From CAXBNB01 sp040151475 (GTDB lineage Bacteria; Bacteroidota; Bacteroidia; Cytophagales; Cyclobacteriaceae), in contig NZ_JBDKWG010000132.1 of NCBI RefSeq assembly GCF_040151475.1, forward strand, positions 117,982 to 181,981: DNA of 64,000 nucleotides, written 5' to 3'. Shown piece after piece: positions 17,520 to 25,132 of this stretch. How positions within the stretch are numbered: the first letter of the stretch is position 1; every line of letters begins with the position of its first letter. Under the pieces are notes generated by a model. It was not told where the DNA came from. It did not search any database and saw nothing but the letters and a program-made list of their open reading frames with translations. Position numbers and translations under genes: made by a program.

Positions 17520-18770
17520 TTAAGCCCGGGTATGCCCGTCACCTTTTACAATCCATTTGTAAGTCGTAATTTCTTCCAGTGCCATTGGCCCCCGTGCATG
17601 TAGTTTTTGTGTGCTGATTCCTATTTCTGCTCCCAAACCAAATTGAGCTCCATCTGTAAAAGCTGTTGAAGTGTTGGCATATACGGCTGCTGCATCAACA
17701 CCATTCAAAAATTTTTCAATGTTGCCCGAATCTTCAGAAATAATAGCTTCACTGTGTTTGGAACTATGTGCTGAAATGTGATCCAAAGCTTCGTCTAAAC
17801 TATTTACAGTTTTAATAGCCATTTTATTGGATAAAAATTCCGTTCCAAAATGTTCTTCGTCAGCATGAAACAAAAGAGGTGCAGGATAATGATCTTTTAT
17901 TCGTTCGAAAGAAAGCGCATCTGCATAAATCGCAGTTTCTTTTTCTGCCAATGGTGCAGTAATACTTTCCAAATCAGCCAACCTGTTTTTATGAATCAAC
18001 AGACAATCCAGCGCATTGCATACACTCACCCTTCGGGTTTTTGAGTTGCAGATTATGTCACTGCCTTTGGAGAGGTCACCACTTTCGTCGAAGTAAATGT
18101 GTACTATGCCTGCTCCGGTTTCAATTGTAGGCACTTTGGCATTTTCCCGAACGAAGTTGATCAGATTTTGACTTCCACGGGGAATGATTACATCTACATA
18201 TTCTCTGGCATTTAACAGTTCAGTAGTTGCTGATCGGTCTGTAGGGAGAAGTGTCACCATATTTTTGTTAATGCCATGCTTTTCTAATACTTCTTGTATT
18301 AAAGCTACTATAGCCGTATTGGAATACTCAGCATCACTGCTACCTTTCAGAATACACGCATTTTTTGTTTTGAAACACAACGAAAAAACATCAAAAGATA
18401 CATTTGGCCGGGCTTCATAAATAATGCCTATTACACCCATCGGTACCCTGACCTTAGACAAGTGGAGTCCGTTTTCGAGTGTTTTTTCAGAAATCACTTC
18501 ACCAACAGGGCTTTTTAATTTAGAGACATTGATGATGTCGGCAGCAATGTCCTTGATTCTGGTTTCAGTTAACATTAAGCGATCATATTTCGGATCGTTC
18601 TTGTCCATTCTTTCCAGGTCTTTTTGATTGGCCGCAAGCAATAGGGGAATGTTGTCAATGGCTGTTTGTGCCACATCAACCAATACCATTTTGATGGTAT
18701 CTTCCGACAGGCTCAATAGTTCTCTACTGGCTTGCTTAGCGTTTTGAAAAGTCGGTTGTAATGTGTTCAT
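17520..18770 (-). CDS. proA: Glutamate-5-semialdehyde dehydrogenase (gamma-glutamyl phosphate reductase)
   Basis: 416 residues, normal for ProA. It reduces gamma-glutamyl phosphate with NADPH to glutamate semialdehyde in proline synthesis. The aldehyde-dehydrogenase-fold landmarks are MGVIGIIYEARPNVSFD, IIPRGSQNLINFV and the catalytic Cys in KTRRVSVCNALDCLL. It is the last gene of purU-proB-proA, but about 600 bp carrying a GIY-YIG gene and two palindromic repeats have been inserted between proB and proA, which are normally adjacent. Confidence 0.97.
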   Translation of the reverse strand: MNTLQPTFQNAKQASRELLSLSEDTIKMVLVDVAQTAIDNIPLLLAANQKDLERMDKNDPKYDRLMLTETRIKDIAADIINVSKLKSPVGEVISEKTLENGLHLSKVRVPMGVIGIIYEARPNVSFDVFSLCFKTKNACILKGSSDAEYSNTAIVALIQEVLEKHGINKNMVTLLPTDRSATTELLNAREYVDVIIPRGSQNLINFVRENAKVPTIETGAGIVHIYFDESGDLSKGSDIICNSKTRRVSVCNALDCLLIHKNRLADLESITAPLAEKETAIYADALSFERIKDHYPAPLLFHADEEHFGTEFLSNKMAIKTVNSLDEALDHISAHSSKHSEAIISEDSGNIEKFLNGVDAAAVYANTSTAFTDGAQFGLGAEIGISTQKLHARGPMALEEITTYKWIVKGDGHTRA

Positions 18771-18793
18771 ATTTTGTTTCTTTATTTTCTTAG

Positions 18794-18889
18794 GTCAACC
18801 CGACGAAGTAGAAGCTTTCCTGGCGTCTTGCAATAACCCTGGAAGATCTCTACCTGTCGGTAGACATGGCTTCCAAAGTCGGGATGACA
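18794..18889. repeat. Interspersed palindromic repeat, family 3 copy a
   Basis: Begins GTCAACCCGACGAAGTAGAAG and ends TTCCAAAGTCGGGATGAC, so the ends pair as a long imperfect hairpin. An inner palindrome CCTGTCGGTAGACATGG is present. It is in the same orientation as copy b at 19264, the two bracketing a GIY-YIG nuclease gene. Copies c and d are at 31049 and 45997. This GTCATTCCGACG...CGTCGGAATGAC type of hairpin is a common intergenic repeat in Bacteroidota genomes. Confidence 0.8.
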
Positions 18890-18913
18890 TGCTACTGTTA
18901 GTAATGATTTCGT

Positions 18914-19210
18914 TTATAATTCTCGATAATCATAAAATTTCCAATTTTTATTAGTCGTTGCTATCAATTCTTCTTTCTTTTTACGACTCCATTTTTTTAA
19001 TTCTTTCTCTCTGTCAATAGCATCATTTATGTATTGAAACCTTTCCCAATAAATTAGATTATAGCAATAATATCTTCCTGCAAACGTATTGGACTTTCCT
19101 CGGTTTTCATAGTGTTGTTGCATTCTGGTAAAAAGATCATTTGTTACTCCAATATATAGAACGCTTTTGCCAGGGTTTGTGGTGATATATACAAAGTAAT
19201 TGTGATTCAT
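18914..19210 (-). CDS. Small GIY-YIG nuclease-domain protein (UPF0213/YhbQ-like)
   Basis: 98 residues consisting of one GIY-YIG domain. Seen: FVYIT at residues 6-10, LYIGVTNDLFTRMQQH with YIG, the Arg and the His, and the conserved Glu in IDREKELKKW. All residues of the fold's active site appear present, so nuclease activity is plausible. It sits between proB and proA on the same strand and is bracketed by two direct copies of the family 3 palindromic repeat (25 bp on one side and 54 bp on the other). That is unusual for a housekeeping gene and suggests acquisition together with the repeats. Confidence 0.9.
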   Translation of the reverse strand: MNHNYFVYITTNPGKSVLYIGVTNDLFTRMQQHYENRGKSNTFAGRYYCYNLIYWERFQYINDAIDREKELKKWSRKKKEELIATTNKNWKFYDYREL

Positions 19211-19263
19211 TAATCCTATTAGAGATTCAACATCTTTAGTTTGTCAATTAAATAAGCTCTTAT

Positions 19264-19337
19264 GTCACCTCGACGTAGGAGAGGTCTTCCTAGCATCTTG
19301 TGATAGGCTTGGAGGATACCTCCAAAGTCGGGGTGAT
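19264..19337. repeat. Interspersed palindromic repeat, family 3 copy b
   Basis: Reads GTCACCTCGACGTAGGAGAG at the left and CTCCAAAGTCGGGGTGAT at the right, giving a hairpin of about 74 bp. It shares TCTTCCTAGCATCTTGTGATA-type text with copy a (TTTCCTGGCGTCTTGCAATA) in the same orientation and lacks the inner CCTGTCGG palindrome. It lies between the GIY-YIG gene and the proB stop. Confidence 0.8.
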
Positions 19338-19367
19338 AAATGATATTTGCGTAATCAAATTGCCAAT

Positions 19368-20444
19368 TCAACTCAAAAACAGATAATTGTAATGTACCAA
19401 TACGGGACTCCCCTTTATTCCGATGCATTCTTTTGCTTTTTCTGAATCATATTTTACCATGCCTAGTGCTATGGGTGTTCCTTTTTCATCCTGTATGCTG
19501 ATGACGTCTCCTTTTTTGAAGTATCCGGAAATGCTTACTATTCCAACAGGTAGTAAACTACTTGCTTTATCGGAAGTAAGTGCAGCTTTTGCTCCTTCGT
19601 TGATTGTGATATACCCTTTAGAAAAACTACCTGATTGAGCGACCCATTTTTTTAAGTCTGATGTATCCTTGTTATCTGAAGGGAAATGTGTTCCGGTTTT
19701 TTTTGCTAGCAAATTTTCAACCACATCATTTTTTGATCCATTTCCGATGTACACATCAATACCCAGTTTGGATATTTTAACAGCGGTGTTTGCTTTGGCT
19801 GTCATGCCACCTCGTCCAAAGTTTGATTTTGTATTAACAATATACTCCTCCAGATTGGTTTCTTTTGCGTTGTATTCGCTGATCAATTTTGAATCTTCAT
19901 TTTCGGGATGTCCTGTGAAAATACCATCTACATTGGTAAGGATGACCAGCGCATCTACGTCCATCATTGCAGCTACTAATCCTGATAATTCGTCATTATC
20001 AGTAAACATCAATTCGGTAATGGAAATGACATCATTTTCATTGATTATGGGAGTGACATTGCTCCTCAATAATGCATCCAGACAGTTTTTCATATTGAGG
20101 TAATGTTGTCTGGTACGAAAGTCCTCTTTTGTCACCAGTACCTGTGAGCATAACAATTTTTTGAGTGAAAAATGATTGCTGTATATTTTCATCAACTCAA
20201 TCTGTCCGATGGAAGCGAGGACTTGTCTTCTGGAAATGGTATCGAGAGAGTCTGTTTTACCGATTTTGCTTCTGCCTGCTGCTACTGCACCTGAGGAAAC
20301 AAGGATGACCTGAATGTCTTTTGCTCTTAATCTCGCTACCTGATCCACCAGATTTTCGATGCGCTTTACATCAGGAAGCCCACTCGCAAGTGTCAACACA
20401 TTTGACCCTATTTTTATCAGAACCCGCTTAACCTCTTTACCCAT
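19368..20444 (-). CDS. proB: Glutamate 5-kinase
   Basis: 358 residues. It phosphorylates glutamate with ATP as the first step of proline synthesis. The amino-acid-kinase domain occupies about 1-255 (VLIKIGSNVLTLASG, then ILVSSGAVAAGRSKIG and INENDVISI). A C-terminal PUA domain (about 270-355) contains GYITINEGAKAALTS and VSISGYFKKGDVISIQDEKG. The stop codon of purU lies 1 bp from its ATG, so translation is probably coupled. proA follows after an interrupted gap. Confidence 0.97.
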   Translation of the reverse strand: MGKEVKRVLIKIGSNVLTLASGLPDVKRIENLVDQVARLRAKDIQVILVSSGAVAAGRSKIGKTDSLDTISRRQVLASIGQIELMKIYSNHFSLKKLLCSQVLVTKEDFRTRQHYLNMKNCLDALLRSNVTPIINENDVISITELMFTDNDELSGLVAAMMDVDALVILTNVDGIFTGHPENEDSKLISEYNAKETNLEEYIVNTKSNFGRGGMTAKANTAVKISKLGIDVYIGNGSKNDVVENLLAKKTGTHFPSDNKDTSDLKKWVAQSGSFSKGYITINEGAKAALTSDKASSLLPVGIVSISGYFKKGDVISIQDEKGTPIALGMVKYDSEKAKECIGIKGSPVLVHYNYLFLS

Positions 20445-20445
20445 T

Positions 20446-21312
20446 TTATTGAAATATAATAGTTTTTTTACCCTGCATCAAAATTCTGTTTTCAGCGTAA
20501 TAATGGATTGCTTTGGCCAACACCATGCGCTCCAAATCCCTGCCTTTACGAATGAGGTCTCTGGTAGTATCTCTGTGAGAAATTCTGGTAATGTCTTGTT
20601 CTATAATAGGCCCTTCGTCAATGTCTTTGGTAACGAAATGACTCGTAGCACCAATGATTTTTACACCTCTTTCATACGCCTGCTTGTATGGATTGCCACC
20701 AATAAAAGCAGGCAAAAATGAGTGGTGGATATTTATGATATTGTTGGGGTAGTGACTGACAAAATCTTCTGACAATACCTGCATGTATCTTGCCAGTACC
20801 AGCGTGTCAATATTGTGCTCTCTGAGCAATGACAATTCCTTCTCTTCCTGTTCTTTTTTGTTTTCTTTGGTAATGGGAAAGATGAAATATGGAATGCCAT
20901 ATTGATCTGCCAGAGGTTTTAAATCCGCATGATTAGAAATGACAAGTGGTATATCTATTGGATATTCTCCGTTTTTATGTCGCCACAGGATTTCCAAAAG
21001 GCAATGATCGTATTTGGAAACAAATATGGCAACACGGCTATGGTTTCCTGAAAACCTGATCTGCCATTGAGCATTCATTGACTCGGCGATTGGCGCAAAG
21101 AACTCTTCTACATCCTGAGCAGGAATTTTAAATTTTCGCATTTCCCATGATACACGTACCGAAAATATTTTTTCAATAGGATCAACATGCTCATGTAGAT
21201 TGATAATGTTGCCGCCGTTTTCAAAAACAAAATTGGAGATACGGGACACGAGTCCTACCTGATCAGGACCTGAAAGTAATAATGTGGCTTGTGTGTTTTT
21301 GTCCGTATTCAT
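20446..21312 (-). CDS. purU: Formyltetrahydrofolate deformylase
   Basis: 288 residues. It hydrolyses 10-formyl-tetrahydrofolate to formate and THF, balancing the one-carbon pool. The N-terminal ACT-like domain is about 8-85 (LLSGPDQVGLVSRISNFVFE). The formyltransferase-fold catalytic domain has VLARYMQVLS, IINIHHSFLPAFIGGNPY (catalytic Asn-His) and GATSHFVTKDIDEGPIIEQD (catalytic Asp). It is first in the purU-proB unit. Its upstream side is occupied by the family 1 repeat at 21329-21479. Confidence 0.97.
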   Translation of the reverse strand: MNTDKNTQATLLLSGPDQVGLVSRISNFVFENGGNIINLHEHVDPIEKIFSVRVSWEMRKFKIPAQDVEEFFAPIAESMNAQWQIRFSGNHSRVAIFVSKYDHCLLEILWRHKNGEYPIDIPLVISNHADLKPLADQYGIPYFIFPITKENKKEQEEKELSLLREHNIDTLVLARYMQVLSEDFVSHYPNNIINIHHSFLPAFIGGNPYKQAYERGVKIIGATSHFVTKDIDEGPIIEQDITRISHRDTTRDLIRKGRDLERMVLAKAIHYYAENRILMQGKKTIIFQ

Positions 21313-21328
21313 TTTTTGTTTTATTTAA

Positions 21329-21479
21329 AGAGGCTATCTCAAAATGCAGATATTTCCCAGATTCCTGACTGCCGTTAGGCAGGTATTCCGGGATCTGTCT
21401 TAGAAACAACTGTTTATGCTATTTCAAAGGGATGCCGGAACAAGTCCGGCAATTGTTTAACCCTTTTGAGGTAGCCTCT
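21329..21479 (-). repeat. Interspersed inverted-repeat element, family 1 copy B
   Basis: 151 bp bounded by AGAGGCTATCTCAAAA (21329-21344) and CCTTTTGAGGTAGCCTCT (about 21462-21479), which pair as terminal inverted repeats. On the minus strand it reads like copy A at 10152: AGAGGC, then TCAAAAGG, GTTAAACA, TTGCCGG, CCCTTTGAAAT, CAGTCAGGAATCTGGGAA, in that order. It abuts the truncated four-helix-bundle gene and lies just upstream of purU. Confidence 0.8.
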
Positions 21480-21481
21480 TT

Positions 21482-21697
21482 TTACTTACCATATTTAATG
21501 TACAAAAGCTGTTTAAACTCCTTGTTGGTTTGTCTTTCAAACCCTTCAGCGATATTATTCATAACGGATACAGAGGCTCGTTCAATTTGATTTCGAAAGC
21601 TAAAATCTTTCTCCTCTTTGAACAAAGTATATACTCCAATAGCAAACTTTTTCGATTTTTGCCATGATAATATATCCTCAAACCCCTCTATCCGCAT
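21482..21697 (-). pseudogene. Truncated four-helix-bundle (S23/23S rRNA intervening-sequence-type) protein gene
   Basis: 71 codons with the family text FEDILSWQKSKKFAIGVY, FRNQIERASVSVMNNIAEG and FERQTNKEFKQLLYI. Family members are normally about 115-125 residues and continue from the LYI segment into AKGS-x-GE and two more helices. Here the similarity stops at LLYI, followed by KYGK and a TAA two bases from the family 1 repeat. The 3' half is absent beyond the repeat. The gene therefore looks cut off by insertion or recombination at the repeat. The function of intact homologues is unknown. Confidence 0.7.
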
Positions 21698-21752
21698 ATT
21701 AATCTACTTTTTAACTTTCAACTTGATAACTTTAAAACTTTCCACTTATTTT

Positions 21753-23021
21753 CTAAGCATTCAATGCCTGCTCCAAATCAGCTTTGATGTCTTCAATGTC
21801 TTCAATACCTACACAAAGTCTGATCATTTCATTTGTAACACCAGCTGTCTTTAACTCCTCTTCAGTCAGTTGTCTGTGGGTAGTAGAAGCAGGATGACAT
21901 GCCAAAGATTTAGCATCACCGATGTTTACTAACCTCTTAAACATGCCGAGTGCATCATAAAACTTCACAGCTGCATCATATCCGCCTTTAATACCAAATG
22001 TTAATAGAGAAGCGGGTTTCCCGTCACAATACTTCTGAGCCAATTTATGATAGGGGCTGCTTTTTAACCCGGCAAAGCTTACCCATTCTACCTTCGGATG
22101 TGCTTCCAGGTATTCAGCTACTGCTTGTGCATTTTCACAATGACGCTCCATTCTGAGTCCCAATGTTTCCAATCCCTGAAGAATTTGGAAAGCACTCGTG
22201 GCAGGAAGACACGATCCTGTATTTCTCAATGCTACAGTTCTGCATCTTCCAATGTACGCTGCAGCTTCAAATGCTTCTGTATATACCACACCATGGTAGG
22301 ATGGTTCAGGAGTATTGAGCATGTGAAATTTTTCTTTATGTTCTGTCCATGGGAATTTGCCCGAATCAACAATCACACCACCCAAAGTAGTACCATGTCC
22401 TCCGATGTATTTAGTCAACGCATGTACTACGATATCAGCACCATAAGCGATAGGGTTGATTATCATAGGTGTGGCTACTGTATTATCAACTATAAGAGGC
22501 ACTCCGTGAGAATGAGCCATTTTTGCGATGGCTTCAATGTCAACAATATTACCGGCTGGGTTGCCTATAGTTTCAGAAAATACCGCTTTGGTTTTATCGT
22601 CAATTAATTTAGCCAGATCTTCTGCCTTATCTGATGCAGCAAATCTTACTTCTATTCCTTGCTTAGGCAGCATGTGGGCAAACAAAGTGTAAGTACCGCC
22701 ATACAATTGTGGTGTAGCTACGATGTTATCACCCATTTCAGCTATATTCAAAATAGAATAGTTGATGGCTGCCATTCCTGAGCTTACTGCCAGAGAAGCA
22801 ATTCCGCCTTCCAGTTCTGCAATTCTTTTTTCCAAAACATCAACCGTAGGGTTCATTATACGGCTGTAGATATTGCCGGGCACAGCAAGATTGAACAGAT
22901 CTGCTCCGTGTTGGGCATCATCAAATTCATACGCTACAGTTTGATAAATAGGAACAGCAACAGATTTAGTTGTGCTTTCGGTTTCGTAACCAGAGTGGAT
23001 TGCAATCGAATTTTTTTTCAT
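21753..23021 (-). CDS. metY: O-acetylhomoserine sulfhydrylase (O-acetylhomoserine aminocarboxypropyltransferase)
   Basis: 422 residues, PLP-dependent Cys/Met metabolism family. It converts O-acetylhomoserine plus sulfide to homocysteine. Recognisable segments are AIHSGYETESTTKSVAVPIY, YSRIMNPTVDVLEKRIAELEGG, SSGMAAINYS and the PLP-lysine region HALTKYIGGHGTTLGG. The large inserted loop after this lysine (KFPWTEHKEKFHMLNTPEPS) is typical of MetY rather than of MetB or MetC. It follows argH on the same strand with 61 bp between. No SAM riboswitch was recognised upstream. Confidence 0.95.
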   Translation of the reverse strand: MKKNSIAIHSGYETESTTKSVAVPIYQTVAYEFDDAQHGADLFNLAVPGNIYSRIMNPTVDVLEKRIAELEGGIASLAVSSGMAAINYSILNIAEMGDNIVATPQLYGGTYTLFAHMLPKQGIEVRFAASDKAEDLAKLIDDKTKAVFSETIGNPAGNIVDIEAIAKMAHSHGVPLIVDNTVATPMIINPIAYGADIVVHALTKYIGGHGTTLGGVIVDSGKFPWTEHKEKFHMLNTPEPSYHGVVYTEAFEAAAYIGRCRTVALRNTGSCLPATSAFQILQGLETLGLRMERHCENAQAVAEYLEAHPKVEWVSFAGLKSSPYHKLAQKYCDGKPASLLTFGIKGGYDAAVKFYDALGMFKRLVNIGDAKSLACHPASTTHRQLTEEELKTAGVTNEMIRLCVGIEDIEDIKADLEQALNA

Positions 23022-23082
23022 AGTATAGATTGATAGTAGTGGGAAAAATAATTTCTATTCAATATTAAATTCAAAGATTGAT

Positions 23083-24369
23083 TTATGATTGAAAAACCTT
23101 TTTAAATTTTTCTTTTATTTCACTGTTGCACAGGTTGCCTGTACTTCCTTCGTGTGTGTGGTCTAGTTCTCTTTTTGGTTTGTAAGTGCCATCAGCTACT
23201 GATTTGGCTACATTTTTATAGGCATCTCTAAAAGGTATCCCATTTTTCATATCTTCATTCAATACATCCACACTGAAAATGTAGTCATATTTTGGATCGT
23301 CAGTTATATTTGACTTTACCTCTGTTTTTTCCAAAGCAAAAATGGCGACCGTCAGACATGCTTTCAGGCTTTCAATGGCGGGAATAAATGATTCCTTTAC
23401 CAATTGTAAATCCCTGTGGTAGCCACTTGGCAGGTTGTTGGTGATCAACAATAATTCGTTTGGCAGATTTTGTATTTTATTGCATTTGGCTCGTATTAAT
23501 TCAAAAACATCAGGGTTTTTTTTATGTGGCATGATGCTGGATCCGGTTGTCAACTCATCCGGGAAGGTGAGAAATCCAAAATTCTGACTCATATACAAAG
23601 TAATGTCCATAGACAATTTTGATAGCGTTCCCGCTACTGATGACATGGCGTAAGCGGTGGACTTCTCTACTTTTCCTCGACTCATTTGAGCCGCCACTGA
23701 ATTGTATTTTAGGGTTTCAAAGCCCATCAATTTGGTGGTCATTGTTCTGTTCAATGGAAATGAAGAACCATATCCTGCACCCGATCCAAGTGGGTTTTGG
23801 TCTGCTATTTTATAGGCTGCATTTAACATGTGTATGTCGTCAATCAATGACTCGGCATAGGCAGCAAACCACATCCCGAAAGAGGATGGCATAGCTGCTT
23901 GTAAATGGGTATAGCCGGGAATTAATTTATCTTTGTGTGTGTCGCTCAGTTTGATCAGCAGGTCAAACAATTCCTTAATTTGGTCTTTGATTGCCTTAAT
24001 TTCTTCTTTGATGTACAGGTGGAGACAAACTAAAACCTGATCATTTCTGGAGCGTCCTGTATGGATTTTTTTTCCAGCATCACCCAACTCTTGAGTCAAA
24101 TCGTACTCAATCTTAGAATGGACATCCTCAAAACTTTCAGCGATTTCGAAGGTCCCATTTTCAACGTCTGTTAGCATCTTGTCCAGGTTAGACAGCAATC
24201 CTTCCAATTCGGTTTTGTCTAAAATACCAATACTTTCCAGCATGGTAGCATGCGCTTTTGATGCGATGATGTCGTATTTCGCCAAATGCATGTCTAATTC
24301 ACGGTCATTTCCGACTGTAAATTCTTCTATTAGGTTTTCTGTTTTATATCCTTTGTCCCAAAGTTTCAT
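23083..24369 (-). CDS. argH: Argininosuccinate lyase
   Basis: 428 residues. It splits argininosuccinate into arginine and fumarate, the last step of arginine synthesis. The fumarase/aspartase-superfamily signature is TGSSIMPHKKNPDVFELIRA, and other landmarks are DVHSKIEYDLTQELGDAGKK, HTGRSRNDQ and PGYTHLQAAMPSSFG. It is the last arg gene of the minus-strand cluster, separated from argE by a toxin-antitoxin pair and two short repeats. Confidence 0.97.
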   Translation of the reverse strand: MKLWDKGYKTENLIEEFTVGNDRELDMHLAKYDIIASKAHATMLESIGILDKTELEGLLSNLDKMLTDVENGTFEIAESFEDVHSKIEYDLTQELGDAGKKIHTGRSRNDQVLVCLHLYIKEEIKAIKDQIKELFDLLIKLSDTHKDKLIPGYTHLQAAMPSSFGMWFAAYAESLIDDIHMLNAAYKIADQNPLGSGAGYGSSFPLNRTMTTKLMGFETLKYNSVAAQMSRGKVEKSTAYAMSSVAGTLSKLSMDITLYMSQNFGFLTFPDELTTGSSIMPHKKNPDVFELIRAKCNKIQNLPNELLLITNNLPSGYHRDLQLVKESFIPAIESLKACLTVAIFALEKTEVKSNITDDPKYDYIFSVDVLNEDMKNGIPFRDAYKNVAKSVADGTYKPKRELDHTHEGSTGNLCNSEIKEKFKKVFQS

Positions 24370-24381
24370 TTTAAATATGTT

Positions 24382-24447
24382 TAGTCAATAGTCAATAGTC
24401 AATAGTCTATGGTCGATTGCAACAAACTGTTGACTATCGACTGTGGT
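24382..24447. repeat. Short GTCAATAGTC-type repeat cluster, family 4 copy a
   Basis: TAGTCAATAGTCAATAGTCAATAGTC is followed by GTTGACTATCGACTGTGG, so the two parts form an imperfect hairpin. The right part (CTGTTGACTATCGACTGTGG, then CTGACGAATATA) is repeated in the same orientation at 25101-25132 on the other side of the toxin-antitoxin pair. Further units occur at 26971-27038 and 46108-46138. Confidence 0.65.
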
Positions 24448-24489
24448 CTGACGAATATAGTTATGTTAAATATTTGCTGTTTTTTTTCT

Positions 24490-24822
24490 TCATATCAATT
24501 CTAAGCAGATACTTTTATTGTCTTTTTCAAATTTCTGAATTGTTACTTTATTCTTTAAAAGAAGGTACTCAATGTGGCTGGTTGCACTGTTGCCAGATTT
24601 TATCCATATCACTTTAGGTGGAATACCTCGAATAATGGCTATATCATAAAAATCGGAATCCTGAGTTACAATGGTAAAACCTTTATTTTTTGCAAACTCC
24701 CTTACTTCAAAATCGTCCGACTTGGATAATTCGTGATAACTCACATGACTGGAATTAGGGTAAAATTCTTCAAGTCTTTCGACTAATTTGTGTGAAAGGT
24801 TTTGATCAAACAAGAATTTCAT
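24490..24822 (-). CDS. DUF5615 PIN-like toxin component
   Basis: 110 residues. The start MKFLFDQNLSHKLVERLEE carries the first acidic residue (D6). TQDSDFYDIAIIRGIPPKVI carries the second acidic pair typical of the Mut7-C/PIN-like DUF5615 family, a putative RNase. The start codon overlaps the stop of the upstream DUF433 gene by 4 bp (ATGA), as in toxin-antitoxin operons. It is located inside the arginine gene run, between argE and argH. Confidence 0.88.
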   Translation of the reverse strand: MKFLFDQNLSHKLVERLEEFYPNSSHVSYHELSKSDDFEVREFAKNKGFTIVTQDSDFYDIAIIRGIPPKVIWIKSGNSATSHIEYLLLKNKVTIQKFEKDNKSICLELI

Positions 24823-25055
24823 TGAGCAACAACAGTAGCTTTGGATTCACGGTCTGAAGCAAACCGTAGAACTGCAGTTATATCGGAATCTGTAAGTTCA
24901 GGAAAATCGGCTAGAATTTCCGTTCGACTCATACCTGATGCCAGCCAATTGAGGATGTCATAGACAGTAATTCTCATATTTCGAATGCAGGGTTTACCTC
25001 CTCTTTTACCAGCCTCAATGGTTATTATGCTTTTATAATCTACTTCTTGATTCAT
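24819..25055 (-). CDS. DUF433 antitoxin
   Basis: 78 residues from the ATG at 25055; a TTG two codons upstream is unlikely. DUF433 text: ITIEAGKRGGKPCIRNMRIT (GKPCIRG-like core) and VYDILNWLASGMSRTEILAD, followed by PELTDSDITAVLRFASDRE, a helix-turn-helix-like fold. DUF433 proteins are the usual partners of DUF5615 PIN-like toxins, and the 4-bp overlap supports co-translation. The pair probably autoregulates. Confidence 0.88.
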   Translation of the reverse strand: MNQEVDYKSIITIEAGKRGGKPCIRNMRITVYDILNWLASGMSRTEILADFPELTDSDITAVLRFASDRESKATVVAQ

Positions 25056-25100
25056 GATCAAATATACTGATTTTCAAGATTTAATATTGTTTTGTTGGCA

Positions 25101-25132
25101 ACTGTTGACTATCAACTGTGGCCTATGAACTA
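25101..25132. repeat. Family 4 repeat copy b, at the argE stop
   Basis: ACTGTTGACTATCAACTGTGG, then CCTATGAACTAT, is a direct copy of the sequence at about 24427-24457 on the far side of the toxin-antitoxin pair. Its last three bases are the argE stop codon (TAG on the minus strand). Confidence 0.6.

Noticed and set aside
19219..19428. Minus-strand ORF of 69 codons overlapping the proB 3' end
   Set aside because: It is made up of proB 3' sequence in another frame plus the family 3 palindrome; no protein-like pattern.
23022..23082. SAM riboswitch upstream of metY
   Set aside because: The 61-bp gap shows no conserved riboswitch core and is too short.
24382..24410. CRISPR-like short tandem TAGTCAATAGTCAATAG units
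   Set aside because: Units are about 10 bp without spacers, and the same words are scattered in several intergenic sites; not a CRISPR array.
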